This document shows positions 54,939 to 64,000 of a stretch of 64,000 nt of DNA, one piece after another (position 1 is the first letter of the stretch; each line of letters opens with the position of its first letter). Source of the stretch: Streptomyces purpureus (lineage in GTDB: Bacteria > Actinomycetota > Actinomycetes > Streptomycetales > Streptomycetaceae); NCBI RefSeq assembly GCF_014648195.1, contig NZ_BMQQ01000004.1:46851-110850 (forward strand). The letters are read 5' to 3'. Made by a program: the position numbers and the translations under genes. The notes below the pieces were generated by a model. The model was not told the DNA's origin. It saw only the letters and a list, made by a program, of their open reading frames with translations, and made no database searches.

Positions 54939-55589
54939 GTGAGTGCCGTACCCGTACCCCAGCCCCGCGCCGCGCGCGCCGGAGCCGCCCGCGCCGCCAC
55001 CGGCGGCCGGCGCAGCCTCGCCGCGGCCCTCGTCCTGGGCGGTGCCGGCGCCACCGTCGCGCTGCTCTCCTCGGGCCAGATCTGGGCCAAGGGCACGGCA
55101 GCGGTCGGCGGCGGCACCGTCCCGCTGGAAGCCTCCGGCGGCGACGTCACCGGCGTCCCCTCCGCGCTCGCCGTGGTCGGCCTCGCCGCCCTGGTCGCCG
55201 TCTTCGCCGTCCGCAGCGGCGGCCGGCTCCTCGTCTCCTGCCTGCTCGCACTGAGCGGCGCCGGCGCGGCCACCGCCGCCCTGCTCGGCGCCTCCGACAG
55301 CGCCGCCCTCGACGAGAAGGCCGCCCGCACCACCGGCGACACCGCCGCCACCGTCGGCGCGCTCACCCACACCGCCTGGCCGTACGTCACCGTCGGCGCC
55401 GGAGCGCTCATCCTCATCGCCGGACTGCTCGCGCTCCGCTACGGCAAGGCCTGGCCCTCCATGGGCGGCCGGTACGAACGCGACGGCGCCCCCCGCCCCC
55501 GCAAGGCCCCGGCGGCCGTCGACCCCGACCGCCCCGAGGACCTCTGGAAGGCGCTCGACCGCGGCGAGGACCCCACCCGCGAGGCCTGA
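54939..55589 (+). CDS. Trp-region membrane protein (TIGR02234 family)
   Basis: 216 aa with four hydrophobic segments (about residues 25-45, 65-85, 90-110 and 145-168) and a charged Pro-rich C-terminal tail. This matches the actinobacterial tryptophan-associated membrane protein family, which always lies near trp genes but has no known reaction. A GATAGT box (54926-54931) lies seven bases before the GTG at 54939, so leaderless expression is likely. A GTG three codons upstream is an alternative start. Confidence 0.85.
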   Translation: MSAVPVPQPRAARAGAARAATGGRRSLAAALVLGGAGATVALLSSGQIWAKGTAAVGGGTVPLEASGGDVTGVPSALAVVGLAALVAVFAVRSGGRLLVSCLLALSGAGAATAALLGASDSAALDEKAARTTGDTAATVGALTHTAWPYVTVGAGALILIAGLLALRYGKAWPSMGGRYERDGAPRPRKAPAAVDPDRPEDLWKALDRGEDPTREA

Positions 55590-55700
55590 GCCCGCCCCCC
55601 ACCCCCAGATCACGCCCACGGCCCCCCGTACGGGACAATGGGCGGCGAGTGTCCGCATTCGGCGGGACCTCACCCAGCACCAGCAACGAGGAGCAAACTC

Positions 55701-55949
55701 ATGGCGGGCAGCGCCCACGGACACACCCCGGCCGCCTGGACCGGTGTCACCATCTCCTTCATCGGCTTCTGCATCGCCGGAGTCTTCATGGTCGCGGCCA
55801 ACCCGCTCGGCTTCTGGGCCGGCATGGTGGTCGTCCTGCTCGGAGGTGTCGTCGGCCTCGCGATGAAGATGGCCGGCCTCGGCATGCCCAAGGAGTCGGA
55901 GGCGTCGGTCCAGGCCCGCGCCGCGGCCGCGGCGCAGAGCGCGCCCTGA
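55701..55949 (+). CDS. HGxxPAAW-motif small membrane protein
   Basis: 82 aa with the motif HGHTPAAW at residues 6-13 and two hydrophobic segments (about 14-34 and 38-58), then an Ala/Gln tail. This motif defines an actinobacterial family of unknown function found beside trp genes. The ATG has GAGGAG about eight bases upstream. Confidence 0.85.
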   Translation: MAGSAHGHTPAAWTGVTISFIGFCIAGVFMVAANPLGFWAGMVVVLLGGVVGLAMKMAGLGMPKESEASVQARAAAAAQSAP

Positions 55950-56029
55950 GGCCCTTCTCAGCCTCCTGTGAAGGCGCGGTCCGGCAAGGCCGGGCTGCGC
56001 CTTCGCGCGTCGACGGGGACAATCACCGG

Positions 56030-56485
56030 GTGGACGCCCAGCCTCAGCCCGTAGCCCCGCCGCCCGCCCCGCTGCCGGCGGCGCCCCCGCCGCTCGCCCG
56101 GCGGCTCGCCACCCCGCTCGCCACCCTCACCGCCGTCGCCGCCGCCTGGACGTACGTCGGCCTGGTCGACCCGAACGAGCCGGGCCACTACCCCGTCTGC
56201 CCCATGCTCCGCTTCACCGGCATCCTCTGCCCCGGCTGCGGCGGGCTGCGCAGCGCCCACGCCGTCGTCCACGGCGACATCGCCACCGCCCTCGGCGCCA
56301 ACGCGCTCGCCGTCGCCGGCTACGGCGTCTTCGCCGTCCTGATGGCCCTCTGGCTGGTTCGGGCCGTCCGCGGACTGCCCGTACGGGTCACCGCGGGCCC
56401 CGTCTGGTGGTGGGCCCTGGGAGCCGTCCTGGTGATCTTCACCGTCGTACGGAACCTTCCCTTCGGGGCCGCCCTCGCCCCCTGA
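56030..56485 (+). CDS. DUF2752 membrane protein
   Basis: 151 aa of the DUF2752 family: a Pro/Ala-rich start, a hydrophobic segment, the [16 protein letters not shown] cysteine motif, then two more hydrophobic segments (about 85-105 and 120-140). The C-x2-G-C-G group may bind a metal or form a disulfide, but function is unknown. A GACAAT box (56018-56023) lies six bases before the GTG, so a leaderless transcript is likely. It is the third small membrane protein between trpE and trpC. Confidence 0.85.
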   Translation: MDAQPQPVAPPPAPLPAAPPPLARRLATPLATLTAVAAAWTYVGLVDPNEPGHYPVCPMLRFTGILCPGCGGLRSAHAVVHGDIATALGANALAVAGYGVFAVLMALWLVRAVRGLPVRVTAGPVWWWALGAVLVIFTVVRNLPFGAALAP

Positions 56486-56621
56486 GCCGGTCGGAGAAGT
56501 CCCAGGTAGTGGGACGGTCGTCAACCGGATGCGGGCGCTTCGCCGTCCTGCGGATACCATCGAGATGGCTGATCCTGGCCCACATCGACCTACATCACCG
56601 TCCCGGAAGGGGGCCTCTCGC

Positions 56622-57431
56622 GTGAGTGTGCTCGACGAGATCATCGAAGGCGTACGCGCCGACCTCGCAGAGCGGCAGGCGCGGGTCTCCCTCGACGAGC
56701 TCAAGGAGCGCGCGGAGAAGGCGCCGCAGGCCAGGGACGGAGTCGCCGCCCTGCGCGGCGACGGCGTCCAGGTCATCTGCGAGGTCAAGCGCTCCAGCCC
56801 GTCGAAGGGCGCTCTTGCCGCGATCGCCGATCCCGCGGGTCTCGCCGCGGACTACGAGGCGGGTGGCGCGGCCGTCATCTCCGTCCTCACCGAACAGCGC
56901 CGCTTCGGCGGCTCCCTCGCCGACCTGGAGGCCGTCCGCGGCCGGGTCGACATCCCCGTCCTGCGCAAGGACTTCATCGTCACCGCGTACCAGCTCTGGG
57001 AGGCGCGGGCCTACGGCGCCGACCTGGCGCTGCTCATCGTCGCCGCGCTCGAGCAGGAGGCCCTGGTCTCCCTGATCGAGCGGGCCGAGTCCATCGGCCT
57101 CACGCCGCTGGTCGAGGTCCACGACGAGGACGAGGTCGAGCGGGCCGTCGACGCGGGCGCCCGCATCATCGGCGTCAACGCGCGCGACCTGAAGACCCTC
57201 AAGGTCGACCGCTCCACCTTCGAGCGCGTCGTACCCGAGATCCCGGCCGGCATCGTCAAGATCGCCGAGTCCGGCATCCGCGGCCCGCACGACCTGATCG
57301 CCTACGCCAACGCCGGCGCCGACGCGGTCCTGGTCGGCGAGTCCCTGGTCACCGGCCGCGACCCCAAGGCCGCCGTCGCCGACCTGGTCGCCGCCGGCGC
57401 CCACCCGGCCCTGCGCCACGGCCGGAGCTGA
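56622..57431 (+). CDS. trpC: Indole-3-glycerol phosphate synthase
   Basis: Forms indole-3-glycerol phosphate from CdRP. 269-aa (beta/alpha)8 enzyme, the monofunctional type. Key segments: [13 protein letters not shown] with the catalytic Lys, [25 protein letters not shown] and [10 protein letters not shown]. The GTG at 56622 has a GGAAGGGGG site eight bases upstream, which decides it over upstream frames. trpM follows after seven bases. Confidence 0.95.
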   Translation: MSVLDEIIEGVRADLAERQARVSLDELKERAEKAPQARDGVAALRGDGVQVICEVKRSSPSKGALAAIADPAGLAADYEAGGAAVISVLTEQRRFGGSLADLEAVRGRVDIPVLRKDFIVTAYQLWEARAYGADLALLIVAALEQEALVSLIERAESIGLTPLVEVHDEDEVERAVDAGARIIGVNARDLKTLKVDRSTFERVVPEIPAGIVKIAESGIRGPHDLIAYANAGADAVLVGESLVTGRDPKAAVADLVAAGAHPALRHGRS

Positions 57432-57438
57432 CCCGACC

Positions 57439-57597
57439 ATGCCCATCGCCGCCCGCCTCGCCCCCGGCTGCCGCCCCCGCGGCTGCCGGGCGCCCGCGCG
57501 GCGCGTGCACGGGCGACGCGTGCGGTACGTGATCGGCGACGAGCCGGGCCAGGTCAACGGCATGCGATGGTGCGCGCGCTTCACGCGCGCGATCTGA
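57439..57597 (+). CDS. trpM: TrpM-type small protein between trpC and trpB
   Basis: 52 aa, very basic (many Arg), with the segment RVRYVIGDEPGQVNGMRW near the C-terminal half. Streptomyces are known to carry a small gene trpM at this place between trpC and trpB, reported to influence tryptophan synthesis and development; the segment matches my memory of that family. The ATG is seven bases after trpC with only a distant GGAG, so coupling to trpC is likely. It contains three cysteines and one Trp. Confidence 0.75.
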   Translation: MPIAARLAPGCRPRGCRAPARRVHGRRVRYVIGDEPGQVNGMRWCARFTRAI

Positions 57598-57608
57598 CCC
57601 GTCCGTAA

Positions 57609-57661
57609 GCCCGTTGTGCCCACCCCCTGACGTGGTCCAGGGGGACGATTGCCCACACGGG
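57609..57661 (+). promoter_or_regulatory. Hairpin in the trpM-trpB gap
   Basis: Exact 7-bp arms CCCCCTG and CAGGGGG (57623-57629, 57638-57644) with an eight-base loop, extended by outer complementarity between CCCGTTGTG and CACACGGG. It lies about 80 bases before the trpB ATG. It could be an attenuator, a processing site or a weak terminator. Confidence 0.4.
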
Positions 57662-57738
57662 ACGGCGGCGGATCGCGCGCATAACGTCGCCATCGAACCG
57701 CACGTCACACGGGGCCCCGCCCCGCGAGGAGCAGTCGC

Positions 57739-58982
<1,244 letters not shown>

Positions 58983-58986
<4 letters not shown>

Positions 58987-59798
58987 GCGGCAACATCCAA
59001 ATCCTGAGCGAGACCCTCGCCAAGGCGAAGTCCGAGAACCGGGCCGCGCTCATCGCCTACCTGCCGGCCGGGTTCCCGACCGTCGACGGCGGCATCGAGG
59101 CCGTCAAGGCCGTCTTCGACGGCGGCGCCGACATCGTCGAGATCGGCCTCCCGCACAGCGACCCGGTCCTCGACGGCCCGGTCATCCAGACCGCCGACGA
59201 CATCGCCCTGCGCGGCGGCGTCAAGATCGCCGACGTGATGCGCACCGTCAAGGAGGCCTACGCCGCCACCGGCAAGCCGGTGCTGGTCATGACCTACTGG
59301 AACCCCATCGACCGCTACGGCGTCGAACGCTTCACCGCCGAGCTCGCCGAGGCCGGCGGCGCCGGCTGCATCCTGCCCGACCTGCCGGTGCAGGAGTCCG
59401 CGCTGTGGCGCGAGCACGCCGACAAGCACGGCCTCGCCACCGTCTTCGTCGTCGCCCCCAGCAGCAAGGACGAGCGCCTGGCCACCATCACCTCGGCCGG
59501 CTCCGGCTTCGTCTACGCCGCCTCGCTGATGGGCGTCACCGGCACCCGCGAGTCCGTCGGCGAGCAGGCCGCCGACCTGGTCCGGCGCACCCGGGCCACG
59601 AGCGAGCTGCCGGTCTGTGTCGGCCTCGGCGTCTCCAACGCGCAGCAGGCCGCCGAGGTGGCCGGCTTCGCCGACGGCGTCATCGTCGGCTCCGCCTTCG
59701 TCAAGCGGATGCTGGACGCCGACGACCACGCGTCCGGTGTGGCCGCCGTACGCGAACTGGCGGCCGAACTCGCCGAGGGCGTCCATCGCGATTCGTAG
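58983..59798 (+). CDS. trpA: Tryptophan synthase alpha subunit
   Basis: Cleaves indole-3-glycerol phosphate to indole, passed to TrpB by a tunnel. 271-aa (beta/alpha)8 protein with the catalytic Glu and Asp region [18 protein letters not shown] and phosphate loops [10 protein letters not shown] and [13 protein letters not shown]. The GTG overlaps trpB by four bases. A strong terminator hairpin follows 21 bases after the stop. Confidence 0.97.
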
Positions 59799-59819
59799 TC
59801 CGAACGGGTGGAAGTGGGA

Positions 59820-59847
59820 CCGGGGAGGCACGCACGTGCCTCCCCGG
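59820..59847 (+). terminator. 13-bp perfect hairpin after trpA
   Basis: Arms 59820-59832 and 59835-59847 are exact complements with almost no loop bases, followed by TTCGTTT. It ends the trp operon and also sits just before the next gene. Confidence 0.8.
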
Positions 59848-59861
59848 TTCGTTTGCGAGGC

Positions 59862-60680
59862 GTGAGCGAGAAGAACCGTGATGCAAAGCGAAGCGCCCGG
59901 GAGCGGCTCCACGAGGAGCGCGAGCGGCAGAAGGCGCGCGAGAAGCGACGGCGTCTGCTGATCGTGTCGTCCGCCGTGGTGGGCGTGCTGGCCCTGGCCA
60001 CGGTCGTCGGCGTGATCGCCGCCAACACCGGCGGCAAGGGCGCCGACGGTGACAGCGCCACCGGCCCCGTCGTCGCCCCCACCGGCGCCAACGGCGACGA
60101 TCAGCTGGCGATCCCGACCGGCTCGCCCGACGCCCCGTCCACGCTCACGATCTGGGAGGACTTCCGCTGCCCCGCGTGCGCCTCCTTCGAGAACGGGTTC
60201 CGGGACACCATCCACGAGCTGGAGGCGGCCAAGAAGCTCAAGGTCGAGTACCGCCTCGCCACGCTCATCGACCGGAACATGGGCGGCAGCGGCTCCCTGC
60301 GCGCCGCCAACGCCGCCGCCTGCGCGCAGGACGCCGGAAAGTTCACGCCGTACCACGACGAGCTGTACATCAACCAGCCGCCGGAGCCCGACGACGCCTT
60401 CGCCAAGAACGACCGGCTGATCGAGCTGGCGGGCAAGGTCGAAGGCCTCGACACCCCCGCCTTCCGCAGCTGTGTGCAGGAGGGCAAGCACGACAGCTGG
60501 GTGGTGAAGTCGAACGAGGCCTTCCAGAAGAGCGACTTCCAGGGCACCCCGACCGTGCTGCTCAACGGAGAATCGATCTTCCCGTCGAAGGGGGACGAGC
60601 AGATCTCCCCGGAGAATCTGAAGAAGTGGGTCGACGAGGCCAACAAGACCCGGAAGCCGAATTCCCCCTCGCCCGGCTGA
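59862..60680 (+). CDS. DsbA-family thioredoxin-fold protein, membrane anchored (second copy)
   Basis: 272 aa, same length and layout as the protein at 29173-29991. It has a basic tail rich in KRSARERL-type motifs (about residues 1-33), a membrane segment (about 34-55), and a thioredoxin fold with C103-P-A-C106 and a GTPTVLLNG cis-Pro-type region. It is thus a likely extracytoplasmic oxidoreductase or thiol donor. GTG start with GAGG upstream. It lies between trpA and lgt, so a role in cell-envelope protein maturation fits the neighbourhood better than Trp synthesis. Confidence 0.88.
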   Translation: MSEKNRDAKRSARERLHEERERQKAREKRRRLLIVSSAVVGVLALATVVGVIAANTGGKGADGDSATGPVVAPTGANGDDQLAIPTGSPDAPSTLTIWEDFRCPACASFENGFRDTIHELEAAKKLKVEYRLATLIDRNMGGSGSLRAANAAACAQDAGKFTPYHDELYINQPPEPDDAFAKNDRLIELAGKVEGLDTPAFRSCVQEGKHDSWVVKSNEAFQKSDFQGTPTVLLNGESIFPSKGDEQISPENLKKWVDEANKTRKPNSPSPG

Positions 60681-60750
60681 CCCCGTTACTCAGACGTAGC
60701 CGGGTGCGGTTGCCGCTTCGCCCACCCGGCACGGTAGCGTCGGGTCTGCC

Positions 60751-61722
60751 ATGGACCTTGCCTACATTCCCAGCCCGTCGACCGGAGTGATCCACCTCGG
60801 ACCCCTCCCGCTGCGCGGCTATGCGTTCTGCATCATCATCGGTGTCTTCGTCGCCGTCTGGTACGGCAACAAGCGCTGGGTCGCCCGCGGCGGCAAAGCC
60901 GGCACCGTGGCCGACATCGCCGTCTGGGCCGTGCCCTTCGGCCTCGTCGGCGGCCGCCTCTACCACGTGATCACCGACTACCAGCTGTACTTCAGCGAGG
61001 GTGAGAACTGGGTCGACGCCTTCAAGATCTGGGAGGGCGGCCTCGGCATCTGGGGCGCCATCGCGCTCGGCGCGGTCGGCGCGTGGATCGGCTGCCGCCG
61101 CCGGGGCATCCCGCTGCCCGCGTACGCCGACGCCCTCGCGCCCGGCATCGCCTTCGCCCAGGCCATCGGCCGCTGGGGCAACTGGTTCAACCAGGAGCTG
61201 TACGGCAAGCCGACGGACCTGCCGTGGGGCCTGAAGATCACCGCGGGCGCGAACCGCGAGGCCGGGATCTACCACCCGACCTTCCTCTACGAGTCGCTGT
61301 GGTGCGTCGGCGTCGCCCTCCTGGTGATCTGGGCGGACCGCCGCTTCAAGCTGGGCCACGGCCGGGCGTTCGCGCTGTACGTCGCCGCGTACTGCGCAGG
61401 CCGCGGCTGGATCGAGTACATGCGGGTCGACGAGGCGCACCATGTGCTGGGGCTGCGGCTCAACGTCTGGACCGCGATCTTCGTCTTCATGCTGGCCGTG
61501 GCGTACATCGTGATCTCCGCCCGGGTGCGGCCCGGCCGGGAGGCGGTCGTGGAACCGCCGAGGGACGCGGCGGCCCCCGTCGAAGCGGGCAAGGACGAGG
61601 ACGAGGACGGGGTGGAGGACGCCGCCCCGAAGACCGCCGATGCCGATGACTCCGCCGTGGAGCGGAAGGACAAGCCGGACCAGGCCGAGAACTCCGGATC
61701 GGGGTCGGCCGCCAAGGGCTGA
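60751..61722 (+). CDS. lgt: Prolipoprotein diacylglyceryl transferase
   Basis: Transfers diacylglycerol from phosphatidylglycerol to the lipobox cysteine of prolipoproteins, the step before LspA. 323 aa with about seven membrane segments. The signature GRWGNWFNQELYG carries the essential arginine, and HPTFLYESLW is also typical. A Glu/Asp-rich soluble tail of about 55 residues ends the protein, longer than in Gram-negatives. A TAGCGT box (60735-60740) with TTGCCG 19 bases upstream is a possible promoter with a very short leader. Confidence 0.95.
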   Translation: MDLAYIPSPSTGVIHLGPLPLRGYAFCIIIGVFVAVWYGNKRWVARGGKAGTVADIAVWAVPFGLVGGRLYHVITDYQLYFSEGENWVDAFKIWEGGLGIWGAIALGAVGAWIGCRRRGIPLPAYADALAPGIAFAQAIGRWGNWFNQELYGKPTDLPWGLKITAGANREAGIYHPTFLYESLWCVGVALLVIWADRRFKLGHGRAFALYVAAYCAGRGWIEYMRVDEAHHVLGLRLNVWTAIFVFMLAVAYIVISARVRPGREAVVEPPRDAAAPVEAGKDEDEDGVEDAAPKTADADDSAVERKDKPDQAENSGSGSAAKG

Positions 61723-61740
61723 GCAGGACATGGCCGTCGT

Positions 61741-61778
61741 ACGGGGCCGCCGGACCACACAGGGTCCGGCGGCCCCGT
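61741..61778 (+). terminator. 16-bp perfect terminator hairpin after lgt
   Basis: Arms 61741-61756 and 61763-61778 are exact complements with a six-base loop, 18 bases after the lgt stop. Confidence 0.85.
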
Positions 61779-61970
61779 CGTGTGTCCGGCAGTGGTGGCG
61801 GCCCGCGCGGGTTCGGCGAGCCTGGTACCTGCCAGGGCGGGGTGGGCCGTGGCGGGCATTGGCGGCGGCCCTGTCGTGTGTCGGGTCGCGGTGGCGGCGG
61901 CCCGCGCGCGGGTTCGGCGAGGCTGGCATCTGCCAGGGCGGGGTCGGCCGTGGCGGGCAAGAGGCGGGGG
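61777..61970. repeat. Imperfect tandem duplication, about 96-bp unit
   Basis: Two adjacent copies (61777-61872 and about 61873-61970) share blocks such as GTCGTGTGTC, GCGGGTTCGGCGAG and TGCCAGGGCGGGGT with scattered differences. The stretch between lgt and the convergent CoA-lyase gene (61723-62014) has no supportable gene. Confidence 0.6.
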
Positions 61971-62014
61971 CAGGGGTGACGTCGGATCGCACGGTCCGGC
62001 GGGCCCCGGGCTTG

Positions 62015-62809
62015 TCACAGACGGTCGGCCAGGGTCAGGGTGCGGTGGGCGCAGGCCACCAGGGCCGGGTCGACGAAGCGGCCGTCCGGCAGGGCCTGGG
62101 CGCCCTCGCGGGCCGTCGCGGCGTGGACGATCTCGCGCGCCGAGGCGACCTCCTCCGGCGTCGGCAGGTAGGCCCGTTCGATGACCGGCAGCTGGCACGG
62201 GTGGATCGCCGCCCGGCCCATGAAGCCCAGCGCCCGGCCCCGCGCACAGCTCGCCGCGAGTCCCTCCAGGTCCCGGATGTCGGGGTGGACCGACTGGGCC
62301 GGCGGGGGCAGCCGGGCCGCGCGGGCGGCGACCACGACCCGGCTGCGCGGCCACAGCAGCCCGGCCTCGTCCCGTACGCCCAGGTCGGCGCGGAGATCCG
62401 CCTCGCCGAGAGCGATGCCCGCCACCGAAGGGTGGGCGGTGGCGATGGCATAGGCGTGTTCCACGGCGAGCGCGGACTCCAGCAGGGGGTGGAGCGCGAT
62501 GCCCGGGGCAAGAGCGGCCGCGCGGTGGACCTGGGACGGGGTGGCGGTCTTCGGCAGCCGCAGGGCGGCCAGGCCTGGCAGGGCGCACAAGGCCTCGATG
62601 TCCGGCTCGGCGTGGACCCGGACATGGACCGGGACCTCATGGCGGGTGGTGAGCAGCTCGGCCGTGGCGGCCAGCGCGTACGCCTTGCGCTCGGGGGCCA
62701 CCGCGTCCTCCAGGTCGACGATGACCACGTCGGCGCCGCAGGCGAGCGCCTTGCGGACCGTCTCCGGCCGGTCGCCGGGCACGTACAGCCAGGTCAGCGG
62801 GGTCGTCAT
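62015..62809 (-). CDS. CoA-ester lyase, CitE-like (HpcH/HpaI aldolase family)
   Basis: 264-aa (beta/alpha)8 lyase with the CitE-family segments WLYVPGDRPETVRKA, VVIVDLEDAVAPERK (magnesium-binding Asp/Glu), ALRLPKTATPSQV and IALGEADLRADLG. It probably cleaves a beta-hydroxyacyl- or malyl-CoA-type ester; the exact substrate is unknown. The ATG at 62809 overlaps the CoA-transferase stop as ATGA, so the two act in one pathway. Confidence 0.88.
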   Translation of the reverse strand: MTTPLTWLYVPGDRPETVRKALACGADVVIVDLEDAVAPERKAYALAATAELLTTRHEVPVHVRVHAEPDIEALCALPGLAALRLPKTATPSQVHRAAALAPGIALHPLLESALAVEHAYAIATAHPSVAGIALGEADLRADLGVRDEAGLLWPRSRVVVAARAARLPPPAQSVHPDIRDLEGLAASCARGRALGFMGRAAIHPCQLPVIERAYLPTPEEVASAREIVHAATAREGAQALPDGRFVDPALVACAHRTLTLADRL

Positions 62810-64000
62810 AGGGCGCCTTCGGTGGCCAGGGAGGTGATCTCGGCGGGGCTCAGGCCCAGCTCGGCGAGGACGTCGGCGGTGTCGGCGCCGTGCGGGCGGC
62901 CCGGCCAGCGGATGGCGCCCGGGGTCTCGGAGAGCCGGAAGAGGACGTTCTGCATCCGGATGGTGCCCAGCTCGGGATCGGGGAGTTCGGTGATGGTGTC
63001 CAGGGCCTGGAACTGCGGATCGGCCAGCACGTCCCGGATGTCGTAGACCGGCGCGATCGCCGCCTCCGCCTTCTCGAACGCGGCCAGCGCCTCGTCGCGG
63101 GTGTGCCGGGCGATCCAGGAGCCGACGGCCTCGTCCAGGACGTCCGCGTGCGCGACCCGCCCGGCGGCGGTGGCGAACCACTCCTCGTCGATCAGCTCGG
63201 GCCGGCCGACCAGAAGCATCAGGCGTTCCGCGATCGACTGGGCGGAAGTGGAGACGGCGACCCAGGAGCCGTCGGCGGTGCGGTAGGTGTTGCGGGGGGC
63301 GTTGTTACGGGTGCGGTTGCCGGTGCGGGGCTGGACGTAGCCGAGCTGGTCGTACCAGAGGGCGTGCGGGCCGAGAACCGAGAGGATCGGCTCGATGATC
63401 GCCATGTCGACGACCTGCCCGCGCCCGGTGCGCTCGCGCGCGCTGAGCGCGGTCATCACGGCGTACGCGGTGGCCAGCGCGGTGATCGAGTCGGCGAGGC
63501 CGAACGGCGGCAGGGTGGGCGGACCGTCCGGCTCGCCGGTGATGGCGGCGAAGCCGCTCATCGCCTCGGCGAGCGTGCCGAAGCCGGGACGGTGCGCGTA
63601 CGGACCGAACTGTCCGAAGCCGGTGACCCGGGTGAGGACCAGCCGGGGGTTGACGGTGGAGAGCTCCTCCCAGCCCAGACCCCACTTCTCCAGGGTGCCG
63701 GGACGGAAGTTCTCCACGACGACATCGGCGGTGGCGGCGAGCCGCAGCAGGGTGTCGCGGCCGCCGGGGGTGGACAGGTCGAGGGTGACCGTGCGCTTGT
63801 TGCGGCCCAGGACCTTCCACCACAGCCCGACGCCGTCCTTGGCGGGGCCGTGGCCCCGGGACGGGTCGGGCCTGCGGGGGTGCTCGATCTTGATGACGTC
63901 GGCTCCGAAGTCGCCGAGCATGGTGGCGGCGATGGGCCCGGCGAAGAGGGTGGCGAGGTCGAGTACGCGGAGTCCGTGCAGGGGCTGGGCGTCGGTGTGG
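62806..64000 (-). CDS. CaiB/BaiF family III CoA-transferase (5' end outside the window)
   Basis: At least 398 codons of a family III CoA-transferase. The visible N-terminal part reads LHGLRVLDLATLFAGPIAA, then MLGDFGADVIKIEHP, then NKRTVTLDLSTPGGRD, the usual fold start. An internal ATG at 63921 is not the start, because conserved sequence continues upstream to the window edge. It transfers CoA between carboxylic acids; with the lyase it suggests a dicarboxylate or branched acid degradation step. Confidence 0.9.
   Translation of the reverse strand, partial: HTDAQPLHGLRVLDLATLFAGPIAATMLGDFGADVIKIEHPRRPDPSRGHGPAKDGVGLWWKVLGRNKRTVTLDLSTPGGRDTLLRLAATADVVVENFRPGTLEKWGLGWEELSTVNPRLVLTRVTGFGQFGPYAHRPGFGTLAEAMSGFAAITGEPDGPPTLPPFGLADSITALATAYAVMTALSARERTGRGQVVDMAIIEPILSVLGPHALWYDQLGYVQPRTGNRTRNNAPRNTYRTADGSWVAVSTSAQSIAERLMLLVGRPELIDEEWFATAAGRVAHADVLDEAVGSWIARHTRDEALAAFEKAEAAIAPVYDIRDVLADPQFQALDTITELPDPELGTIRMQNVLFRLSETPGAIRWPGRPHGADTADVLAELGLSPAEITSLATEGAL

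Noticed and set aside
63919..63921. ATG at 63921 as the start of the CoA-transferase
   Set aside because: Conserved family sequence (LHGLRVLDLATLFAGPIAA) continues in frame upstream to the window edge, so the true start is outside.

Overview
The window is a chromosomal core segment of an actinomycete and almost certainly a Streptomyces. It has very high G+C with strong third-position GC bias, frequent GTG starts and many promoters placed for leaderless transcripts. Gene order is typical of Streptomyces: division genes without ftsA, then ylm genes, divIVA, ileS, lspA, dnaE, a his cluster and a trp cluster. No phage, IS element, CRISPR array, rRNA or complete tRNA gene was seen.

Layout. 1-12.4 kb is the dcw cluster, all on +: the end of an ftsL-like gene, ftsI, murE, murF, mraY, murD, ftsW, murG, ftsQ and ftsZ. 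ftsZ has its own 280-bp regulatory region. 12.4-16.2 kb continues with pgeF, yggS, sepF, yggT and divIVA and closes with a 23-bp perfect terminator hairpin. A repeat-rich spacer (16.3-16.9 kb) separates this from ileS on the minus strand, which has an upstream T-box riboswitch (about 20.04-20.32 kb). 20.6-26.0 kb holds a lysine-rich DksA/TraR-type protein, lspA, a pseudouridine synthase, a GNAT enzyme, a CPA1 antiporter and a small alpha/beta hydrolase. 26.0-32.1 kb is mostly minus strand: a secreted M43-type metalloprotease, a Tat-exported PhoD phosphatase, a DsbA-like protein, a membrane protein and a DUF2252 protein. dnaE follows (32.3-35.8 kb). Then come a 57-aa protein, a NYN-domain protein, an ABC exporter, a 24-aa bL37-type ribosomal protein gene, a YbaK deacylase, a LON-domain protein and two larger proteins of unknown function.

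44.7-50.4 kb is the histidine operon hisD-hisC-hisB-small membrane ORF-hisH-priA-ridA-like-hisF, almost entirely joined by 1-4 nt overlaps. An ArsR/MFS pair and a TIGR03085-type gene separate it from hisI, which abuts trpE. The tryptophan genes continue as trpE, three small membrane proteins, trpC, trpM, trpB and trpA, followed by a second DsbA-like protein and lgt. No trpF lies in the trp cluster, which fits the dual HisA/TrpF role known for PriA in this group. A CoA-ester lyase and a CoA transferase, the latter cut by the window end, finish the window on the minus strand.

Functional themes: peptidoglycan precursor synthesis and septation, polar growth (DivIVA), lipoprotein maturation (lspA and lgt), extracytoplasmic redox (two DsbA-like proteins) and linked His/Trp synthesis. 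I do not see an obviously new multi-gene system. The best second-look items are the ileS T-box, paired GACAC sites upstream of ftsZ, several tiny genes (bL37, trpM, the his-operon membrane ORF, a 50-codon bridging ORF), the degenerate zinc finger of the DksA-like protein, a perfect 19-bp palindrome before hisD and the recurrent leaderless promoters.
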